Of a stretch of 64,000 nucleotides of DNA, positions 58,152 through 64,000 are shown in pieces (the first letter of the stretch is position 1; every line of letters starts with the position of its first letter). Below the pieces are notes generated by a model. The model ran no database searches. It was not told where the DNA came from and was given only the letters and a program-made list of their open reading frames with translations. The position numbers and the translations under genes are program-made. Source of the DNA: Mycolicibacterium arabiense (GTDB taxonomy: Bacteria; Actinomycetota; Actinomycetes; Mycobacteriales; Mycobacteriaceae); NCBI RefSeq assembly GCF_010731815.2, contig NZ_AP022593.1, positions 620,001 to 684,000 on the forward strand. Direction: 5' to 3'.

Positions 58152-59663
58152 ATGAGGATGTCACGCACTCACCTCGCCCGGCTCCGAGCTGCGGGCGTCG
58201 TCGTGTGCACGCTCTCCGCCGCGGCATGCGGACACTCTGCGCCTCCCCCGCTCGCCACCGGCACGTCGACCACGACCGCCCCCACGACCACCACCTCGCA
58301 GGCACCAGCGGTCGCCGACGTGAGTCCGGCTGGTGACTTCTCCCCCGTTTCCCGCTTGATCGACGACGCGATCGCGGCGCGGCGGCTACCCGGCGCGGTC
58401 GTCCAGGTCGGGCATGCCGGCAAGATCGTCTTCCGCCAGGCGTTCGGGGCGCGCAAGCTCGACGGCGAGCCGGGGCTCGACGGCGCACCCGCCCCCGCCG
58501 AGCCGATGACCGAGGACACCATCTTCGACATCGCCTCGTTGACGAAGAGCCTCGCGACCACGACCGCGATCATGCAGCTCTCCGAGCAGGGCAGGGTCCG
58601 GATCGACGAACCGGTGCAGACGTACTTCCCCGAGTTCAACCCGGCCGGCGATCCCCGCCGCGCGCAGGTCACACTGCGGACCTTGCTGACCCACACCTCC
58701 GGCATGGCGGGAGAACTGAGCATGGACGGTGCGTGGGGGTTGGTTCGAGCCGCCAAGGCCGAGGGCGTTCGCCGAGCGCTCGCCGCGGTGGTGGTGTACG
58801 AACCCGGAGAAGGCTTCCACTACTCCGACATCAACTTCATCATCCTCGGCGCGCTGCTCGAGAAGATCACCGGCGAACCCGAGGACGTCTACGTGCAGGA
58901 CAACGTCTTTCGGCCGCTGGGCATGTCGGACACCCACTATCTGCCGGCCGGCAAGGCGTGCGGTCCACACCAGATCCGTGGAGCGGCAATCGCCTACGAT
59001 CCGCGAGGACCGGCGCCGGGCGATTGCATGCCCGACACCTGGAGCACCGACCTCCTGCAGCGCACGGCACCGACGGCCATCGACGAAGACACCCCGGGCG
59101 TCAACCCCGACTTCGGTCACCCGCTTCGCGGCACCGTGCACGACCCGACGGCACGCCGCATGGGTGGGGTGGCCGGGAGTGCCGGCGTCTTCACCACGGT
59201 GCACGACGTAGGCCTCTTCGCGCAGGCCCTGCTCGATCGTCTCGACAACCGGCCCAGCACGTTTCCGTTGACTCAGGCGAGCGTTGAGACGATGACGACG
59301 CCTCAGCAACCCGGCCGCCACGCGGGTCAAGTCGAAGCGGCGAACGAGGCCAGCGAGCGTGCCTCCAACACGGCGGATCCCCTGCTGGCAGCGGACTACC
59401 CGGCGATACCGGGAGAGGACCTGCGCGGCTTCGGCTGGGACATCGACACTGCGCACTCGAGACCGCGCGGCGCGGTCTTCCCCGTCGGCAGCTTCGGCCA
59501 TACCGGGTTCACCGGGGTCACCGTGTGGATGGACCCCGGGTCGGACACCTACGTCGTGATCCTGGCGAACGTGATCCATCAGCGCGGCGGCCCTCCGATC
59601 GCCACACTGAGCGGTCACGTGGCCACCGAAACGGCACGCGCCCTTCACCTCTACGGCAGCTAG
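58152..59663 (+). CDS. Beta-lactamase-related serine hydrolase, lipoprotein
   Basis: 503 residues. The signal peptide ends at a lipobox (TLSAAAC) followed by a Thr/Pro linker (STTTAPTTTTSQAP). The class C/DD-peptidase motifs are present: S-x-x-K as SLTK in IASLTKSLATT, the Y-x-N equivalent as YSDIN, and HTG as FGHTGFTG. Such proteins are esterases, D-peptidases or penicillin-binding relatives of the envelope rather than true beta-lactamases. No known partner genes adjoin. Confidence 0.88.
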   Translation: MRMSRTHLARLRAAGVVVCTLSAAACGHSAPPPLATGTSTTTAPTTTTSQAPAVADVSPAGDFSPVSRLIDDAIAARRLPGAVVQVGHAGKIVFRQAFGARKLDGEPGLDGAPAPAEPMTEDTIFDIASLTKSLATTTAIMQLSEQGRVRIDEPVQTYFPEFNPAGDPRRAQVTLRTLLTHTSGMAGELSMDGAWGLVRAAKAEGVRRALAAVVVYEPGEGFHYSDINFIILGALLEKITGEPEDVYVQDNVFRPLGMSDTHYLPAGKACGPHQIRGAAIAYDPRGPAPGDCMPDTWSTDLLQRTAPTAIDEDTPGVNPDFGHPLRGTVHDPTARRMGGVAGSAGVFTTVHDVGLFAQALLDRLDNRPSTFPLTQASVETMTTPQQPGRHAGQVEAANEASERASNTADPLLAADYPAIPGEDLRGFGWDIDTAHSRPRGAVFPVGSFGHTGFTGVTVWMDPGSDTYVVILANVIHQRGGPPIATLSGHVATETARALHLYGS

Positions 59664-59680
59664 GTCGACGGCGGCCCGCG

Positions 59681-59881
59681 TCAGGCCGTCAGCCGACTGA
59701 CCACCGCGACGATCTCGTCGTACTCCCACGTGTCGCTGCCGCGCGCCTCGGTGTGGTCACGCCAGGCGTGGATCGCGTTGTCCAGCGCGACCGTGGGCGG
59801 GACGCCACCGGCACGCTGAAGCGCCGTCATCGCGAGGAGCAGCGCCGTGGTCGCGGGCGAATAGAGCGGGTGATCCGACAT
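59681..59881 (-). CDS. Small conserved helical protein
   Basis: 66 residues from the ATG at 59881; a GTG three codons upstream is also in frame. Mostly helical (PATTALLLAMTALQRAG, TVALDNAIHAWRDHTEARG, YDEIVAVVSRLTA). No motifs known to me. Convergent with the serine hydrolase at a 17-nt distance and in front of the phytoene-desaturase-like gene. Confidence 0.6.
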   Translation of the reverse strand: MSDHPLYSPATTALLLAMTALQRAGGVPPTVALDNAIHAWRDHTEARGSDTWEYDEIVAVVSRLTA

Positions 59882-59916
59882 ACCGCACAACCTACGACGC
59901 GCCGCGCATCACGGAG

Positions 59917-61625
59917 TCAACGGCGGTGAAGCGCCCGCGTGGTGCTGAAGGGGTCGAAGTCCTCATTCCACGTCGGCAGTGTCGAGGCATCGGCGAGCCG
60001 GTCGCCTCGGCGGATCAGGCCGACCAGGTCGCGGCCGACGATGCTTGCTGCTGCGTTGACCCCGCTCAGCATGGAGCCCACCGTGCCGGGACCCCACGCG
60101 GTGCTCGTCCCGACGGTGAAGAGTCCAGGGATGGGCGTGGTGTCCCTCGGTCGCATCGGGCCGGTCTGCGACAGTCGCAGTTGCAGTCCGAAGGGCGCAC
60201 CGGCGGTGTTGTTGACGAAGCGCGTCTGCGTCGCCGGAGTGCCGAGTTCGCTCAGCACCACCTTCGACGACGACCCCGGAAAGGCCTGCTCCATTCGATC
60301 GAGCATGCCGTCCATGACGATCTTCTTGACTTCGCGATAGGCGGTGTCGTCGGAGTACTCACCGCTGGCGACGTCGTAGCCGTCAAAGCCCCACAGACGT
60401 GGATCGGCCGGGGTGACCGTCTGAACCTCGATTGTGGCGTGGCCGGGCGGCGCTGCGCGGTGATTCGACGGGTCGCGACGCGACGATGATTGCACGAACA
60501 TGGGTTGTCGACGAGCCATGTCGCGCGCCCACTCGGGACCCGAGTCGAATCCCTTGCCGTTGAGAGTGTTTCGGCCGAAGGATGCCATGCTTCGATACGA
60601 GTCGGCCGGTCCCCACTCCGGGATGGCGAAGTAGTTGCCGTTCGAGCGCTCGGAGAGGTCGATGTCGACGCCGAAGAACCCGTTGATGAGCGGTTGCGAC
60701 ATCTTCCACCCGGCGACGCGCCTGCGGAACAGCCGGGGAAGCCGACTGAGACCGATCAGGTCCGTGTACGTCTTGACGATGTCGGCGTCCGAGACGACCG
60801 TCGACGCCGCCAGCGCTTCACCGTCGGCCAAGCGAATGCCGCTGACCTGCCCGGCGTCCAGGGTGATCTCGGAAACCTCTCTGCCCGTGCGTATCTCACC
60901 GCCATGAGCGGAGATCACCGCGGCGAACCCTGCGGCAAGCATTTGCCCACCGCCCTTGGGATAGTAGGACCCGGTGCCCACGTAGTCCTGGAAGAACGCC
61001 GCCATCGCGGCCGTCGGCAGGACGGTCGGGCTGCACGCCACAGCACCGGACTGCACCGAGAGCGCGTATGCCGCGCGCGGCGACAACCCCAGCGCGGCCA
61101 GCGTGGCGCCGTACGGCACGGCCATGAGCGTGGCGCCGCGGCCGGCCCGGGCAGCCCACCGGGCCATCCCCGCGGTGGTCACCATGTCGTTGCGGTCGTG
61201 CGCCTCACCGATTCTGCGCATGACGTCGTGGAAGCGAGCGACCGCTCGCTGCTCCCCGGGAAAGGCGTCGAAGAGGCTCTCCCGGTACGCGTCCCATCCC
61301 ACCGGTGTCGCGAGTTCGAAGCCCGGAGCGATGATCCGGTCGAAACCCGTCTGGTCCATTGGCAGCCAGGTGATCCGGTCCTCGAGGCCGATCCCCCGCA
61401 TCATGGCGGTGACGATCCCGTCGGGCCCGCAGTGGCTGACGTAGTGGACGCCGCAGTCGAATTCCCACCGTCCGCGCCGGGCGAAGACGTGCGACGAGCC
61501 GCCGAGGGTCGTATACCGCTCCACCAGCAGGGTCTTGCGCCCGGCGGCAGCGAGGTAGGCCCTGCCGCCAACCCACCCAACCCCGAGCCGATCACGATTG
61601 CGTCCCATCGGTCGCGCTGCTGCAC
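59917..61625 (-). pseudogene. Phytoene-desaturase-like FAD oxidoreductase, frameshifted near its N-terminus
   Basis: A GTG at 61625 with GAGGGG upstream opens QQRDRWDAIVIGSGLGGLAAG, which contains the GxGxxG dinucleotide site. The frame then shifts, and the rest continues in another frame from AYLAAAGRKTLLVERYTTLGG. One missing G in the run at 61560-61562 (gcagggcctac for gcaggggcctac) explains it. The remaining 540 residues are full length for the family: GYDVASGEYSDD, SYYPKGGGQML, NTAGAPFGL and the FAD-binding C-terminus PIPGLFTVGTSTAWGPGTVG. The family covers phytoene desaturases, carotenoid oxidases and sterol reductases. If real, the lesion separates the FAD-binding motif from the protein. 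Confidence 0.8.
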
Positions 61626-61665
61626 TCGAACCCCTCGTCACTCGACTGAAGACGTGCCCGACTTC

Positions 61666-61711
61666 ACCGATCGGTAAACCCGCGTCGGGTCGACGATATA
61701 CACCGATCGGT
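61666..61711. promoter_or_regulatory. Two identical TetR-type operators between divergent genes
   Basis: CACCGATCGGTAAA occurs at 61665-61678 and 61701-61714; each contains the perfect palindrome ACCGATCGGT (61666-61675 and 61702-61711), with 36 bp between equivalent positions. They lie between the starts of the desaturase-like gene and the TetR gene, so the TetR protein probably represses both. Confidence 0.75.
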
Positions 61712-61768
61712 AAAGTGGCAACCCGGCGGCACCGACACGGTGCGGCGCGCGACGACCGAGGGGCTCTC

Positions 61769-62344
61769 ATGACGGCACGGGATGCGTTGATCTTCAGCAC
61801 GATCGATCTCTTGCGCCGCCACGGGGTCGCGGGAACGGGGATCGCCGCGATCACCGACCACAGCCACGTCTCACGCCGGTCCATCTACAACACGTTTCCG
61901 GACGGGAAGACCGAACTGGTGAGGGAAGCCACGCAGGTGGCCGGAATGTTCATCGGGCACCAGATCGACAAGGCCCTGGACAAGCCCACCCCTCAGGAGT
62001 CACTCGCCGAGTTCGTCGCGCAGTGGAAGGAGGTCGTCGCCGGCGGCGACTTCTCGGCAGGCTGCCCGATCGCCGCCGCGGGACTGGCACGGTCCTCGGA
62101 ACCGGACATCGCCGACGCCGCCGGCGAGGCGTTCACACGGTGGCAGACGGCCATCGCCGACTCCCTGCGCCGTCACGGCATCCCCGGGCCGACGGCAATG
62201 CAGCTGTCCAACACGGTTCTCGCCGCGGTCGAGGGCGCCGTCCTCATGGCCGTCGCGCAGCGATCGCTGACACCACTCGACGACGTTCGGAGCCAGGTCG
62301 AGATCCTGATCGACCATCACCTCGCCCGCGCCACGCACCAGTAG
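61769..62344 (+). CDS. TetR family regulator (LmrA/YxaF-type)
   Basis: 191 residues from the ATG at 61769, with GAGGGG 5 nt upstream. The HTH is at the N-terminus: RDALIFSTIDLLRRHGVAGT, then IAAITDHSHVSRRSIYNTFP with the recognition helix. The ligand-binding half reads FSAGCPIAAAGLARSSEPD, typical of the LmrA/YxaF subgroup. The two identical operators upstream imply self-repression and control of the divergent oxidoreductase. Confidence 0.88.
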   Translation: MTARDALIFSTIDLLRRHGVAGTGIAAITDHSHVSRRSIYNTFPDGKTELVREATQVAGMFIGHQIDKALDKPTPQESLAEFVAQWKEVVAGGDFSAGCPIAAAGLARSSEPDIADAAGEAFTRWQTAIADSLRRHGIPGPTAMQLSNTVLAAVEGAVLMAVAQRSLTPLDDVRSQVEILIDHHLARATHQ

Positions 62345-62365
62345 CGGTCGGTACGAGCCGAACCC

Positions 62366-62848
62366 TCAGCCTCGCAGTGCGGCTTGGATGTCGGGCGCGG
62401 TCACGGAATGCCCCTTGGCGCAACGGACCTCGACGTCGATGGGCGCATCGCAGTCGATGTGCGACAGCCCCACGCGGCCGCCGTCGGGCCGGGCCCATCG
62501 GTCTCCCCAACGCATCAGACCCAGCAGTATGGGGAGGAGTTCCTCGCCCTTCTGGGTGAGGTGGTAGTCCTCGCGGGCCCGTTGCCCGGATTCGTGGTAG
62601 GGACGCTTCTCCAGGATTCCCTCGTCGACGAGTTCGCGGAGCCGGGTGGCGGTGATCTTGTCGCTGAGCTGCGCGCGGCGCGCGAACTCGTCGAAGCGAT
62701 GCGCCCCGTAGAACGCCTCGCGCAGCAGGAGCAGGCTGGCTCGGCGGCCGACGATGTCCAGTGCCGCCGCCATCGAGCAGTCGTCCGCCCGCCAGGAGTC
62801 CCGATCGGCGAGTCGGCCTACCAGCGTCGCAGAGGTCATACCCCACAT
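62366..62848 (-). CDS. HxlR family transcriptional regulator
   Basis: 160 residues from the ATG at 62848; an ATG at 62839 is the alternative. The winged-helix domain reads CSMAAALDIVGRRASLLLLRE, then FDEFARRAQLSDKITATRLREL, and YHLTQKGEELLPIL, as in HxlR/YodB-type regulators. The C-terminus carries additional Cys residues (HIDCDAPIDVEVRCAKGH), so a redox or electrophile signal is possible. Divergent from the carboxylic acid reductase gene. Confidence 0.85.
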   Translation of the reverse strand: MWGMTSATLVGRLADRDSWRADDCSMAAALDIVGRRASLLLLREAFYGAHRFDEFARRAQLSDKITATRLRELVDEGILEKRPYHESGQRAREDYHLTQKGEELLPILLGLMRWGDRWARPDGGRVGLSHIDCDAPIDVEVRCAKGHSVTAPDIQAALRG

Positions 62849-62857
62849 GGTGCCACG

Positions 62858-62916
62858 CTGACTTGCCTTCAGTAAAGTCAGCGCGTTAGAGTCTGACTAG
62901 ACGCCAGTACAGTCAG
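62858..62916. promoter_or_regulatory. Two identical dyads between the HxlR and carboxylic acid reductase genes
   Basis: CTGACT-N12-AGTCAG occurs at 62858-62881 and again, with the same spacing, at 62893-62916, 35 bp apart. HxlR dimers bind such spaced inverted repeats. The pair fills most of the 95-bp divergent promoter, so the regulator probably controls both directions. Confidence 0.75.
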
Positions 62917-62943
62917 GTGCGGCGACGAACGAGGGGTGGGCGC

Positions 62944-64000
62944 GTGACCACTGAATCGCCGATCAGGCCGACCGTCGATGCCGACGTCGACGACCTCGAG
63001 TCGGCGCACCGCGCGGAACTGCTGTTCCAGCGTGACCCGCAGTACCGAGCGTCGCTCCCCCGTCAGCAGGTCGTCGACGCGGCCCGACGGCCCGGCCTGC
63101 GGCTATCCCGGGTGCTGCACACCCTCGTCGAGGGGTATGCGGACCGACCGGCCGTCGGCACCAGATCGGCCACAACCGTTGTGGACGAAGCCACCGGCCG
63201 TCGCTCCAGGCACCTCCTGCCGGCCTTCGACACGTTGTCCTACGGCGAACTCTGGTCGCGCGTGCGCGCCGTGGCCGGCGCTTGGCACCACGACCCCCAC
63301 GCGCCGATCGCGGCAGGCGAGTTCGTCGCCACCATCGGGTTCGCCAGCGCTGACTACCTGACCCTCGACCTGGTGTGCGGTTACCTCGGCCTGGTCGCAG
63401 TTCCGCTGCAGCACAACACGTCTGCTGTGCGCCTGGCACCCATACTGGAGGAGACCGCGCCTCGGGTCCTCGCGGTCGGCGCGGACTACCTCGACCTGGC
63501 GGTCGAGTCGGCAGTGGGCCAACCATGGTTGTCGCGGCTGGTCGTCTTCGACTACCGACCCGACGATGACGACCATCGCGAGCGCCTCGGTAGAGCGCGC
63601 GCCCGATTCGCCGACGCCGGTGGGGACGTCGTCGTCGAGACCCTGCCCGACCTCATCGCCCGCGGCACCCAACTCCCGGATGCGCCAATGTATACCGAGG
63701 GGTCAGACGACCGACTGGCGATGATCCTCTATACCTCGGGGAGCACCGGAGCGCCCAAGGGGGCGATGTGGAGCGAGCGGATGGTCGCCACCCTGTGGAC
63801 CATTCCCCTCAAACAGCCCGATGCAGTGGTCATCAACCTCGACTTCATGCCGCTCAACCACCTCGCCGGGCGCCTCCCGGTATCTGCCGCATTCCAGGCA
63901 GGCGGCACGAGCTACTTCGTCGCCGAACCCGACCTCTCGACGCTGTTCGACGACTGGGCGCTGGTGCGGCCCACCGACCTTGGTCTCGTTCCCCGGGTCG
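62944..64000 (+). CDS. Carboxylic acid reductase (FadD9/CAR-type), 3' truncated by the window
   Basis: 352 residues are visible from a GTG. The start resembles mycobacterial CAR: an N-terminal segment, LVEGYADRPAVGTRS, LLPAFDTLSYGELWSRV and LVVFDYRPDDDDHRERL, then the adenylation core YTSGSTGAPKGAM near residue 265 and FMPLNHLAGR, AGGTSYFVAEPDLSTLFDDW. CAR is an A-PCP-R enzyme of about 1170 residues that reduces carboxylic acids to aldehydes with ATP and NADPH; the carrier and reductase domains are outside the window. It needs a phosphopantetheinyl transferase, not seen here. The promoter carries the two HxlR-type dyads. Confidence 0.93.
   Translation, partial: MTTESPIRPTVDADVDDLESAHRAELLFQRDPQYRASLPRQQVVDAARRPGLRLSRVLHTLVEGYADRPAVGTRSATTVVDEATGRRSRHLLPAFDTLSYGELWSRVRAVAGAWHHDPHAPIAAGEFVATIGFASADYLTLDLVCGYLGLVAVPLQHNTSAVRLAPILEETAPRVLAVGADYLDLAVESAVGQPWLSRLVVFDYRPDDDDHRERLGRARARFADAGGDVVVETLPDLIARGTQLPDAPMYTEGSDDRLAMILYTSGSTGAPKGAMWSERMVATLWTIPLKQPDAVVINLDFMPLNHLAGRLPVSAAFQAGGTSYFVAEPDLSTLFDDWALVRPTDLGLVPRV

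Noticed and set aside
58152..59663. Antibiotic-resistance class C beta-lactamase
   Set aside because: SxxK, YxN-like and HTG motifs are shared by esterases and peptidases; the lipoprotein form and motif spacing fit a general serine hydrolase.
1..64000. tRNA, rRNA or prophage
   Set aside because: No cloverleaf-like stretch with a TTCRANNC T-loop, no rRNA-like sequence and no integrase, capsid or terminase-like protein was seen by eye; a covariance search would be decisive.

Overview
The window is chromosomal DNA from a high-GC actinobacterium, almost certainly a rapidly growing Mycobacterium (Mycolicibacterium). The evidence is an MmpL-type RND transporter, small secreted DUF732-type proteins, a DUF222/HNH (13E12-type) gene, a TopoM-like second type II topoisomerase as described in M. 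smegmatis, a FadD9-type carboxylic acid reductase, and many genes whose start codon lies 6-8 nt after a TANNNT -10 element (leaderless transcription). I see no rRNA, tRNA, CRISPR array, insertion sequence or prophage.

Layout. 1-14166: housekeeping and conserved mycobacterial genes: a partial group IV decarboxylase, malQ, small secreted proteins, a ferritin-like hydrolase with a PDR/VanB-type reductase, a NUDIX hydrolase, a frameshifted SGNH hydrolase, an acyl-CoA synthetase and an SDR. 14478-18807: an NlpC/P60 protein followed by a complete compatible-solute ABC importer (permease, ATPase, permease, binding lipoprotein) behind a SigF-like promoter. 18876-23140: a TetR regulator, two small membrane proteins and an MmpL transporter with an IdeR-like box but no mmpS. 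23144-28878: tex, then a thiocyanate hydrolase operon with fused beta-alpha subunits, then an acyltransferase-3 membrane protein. 28979-36235: a secreted protein, an acetate-uptake-type channel, and a minus-strand group of poorly described membrane proteins around a TctC-type lipoprotein.

36289-51871 looks like a catabolic island. A minus-strand operon encodes an NMT1/SsuABC-type importer, an amidohydrolase, a 2,6-dihydroxypyridine-hydroxylase-like FAD monooxygenase, a cupin, an aldehyde dehydrogenase and an MFS transporter. A GAF-PucR regulator is transcribed divergently. Next to it lies a plus-strand three-subunit molybdenum hydroxylase operon of the PaoABC type. Together they suggest uptake, hydroxylation and ring opening of an aromatic, possibly N-heterocyclic, compound; the substrate is not shown by the sequence.

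52619-56801 holds the TopoM-like B and A subunits. 56877-61625 holds an HNH protein, a class-C-type serine hydrolase lipoprotein and a frameshifted phytoene-desaturase-like oxidoreductase. The last is divergent from a TetR gene, with two identical palindromic operators between them. The window ends with an HxlR regulator divergent from a truncated carboxylic acid reductase gene, with two identical dyads (CTGACT-N12-AGTCAG) between them.

Three genes carry apparent single-site frameshifts (near 7177, 15035 and 61560), all in GC-rich or short homopolymer tracts. They may be real lesions or sequence errors.
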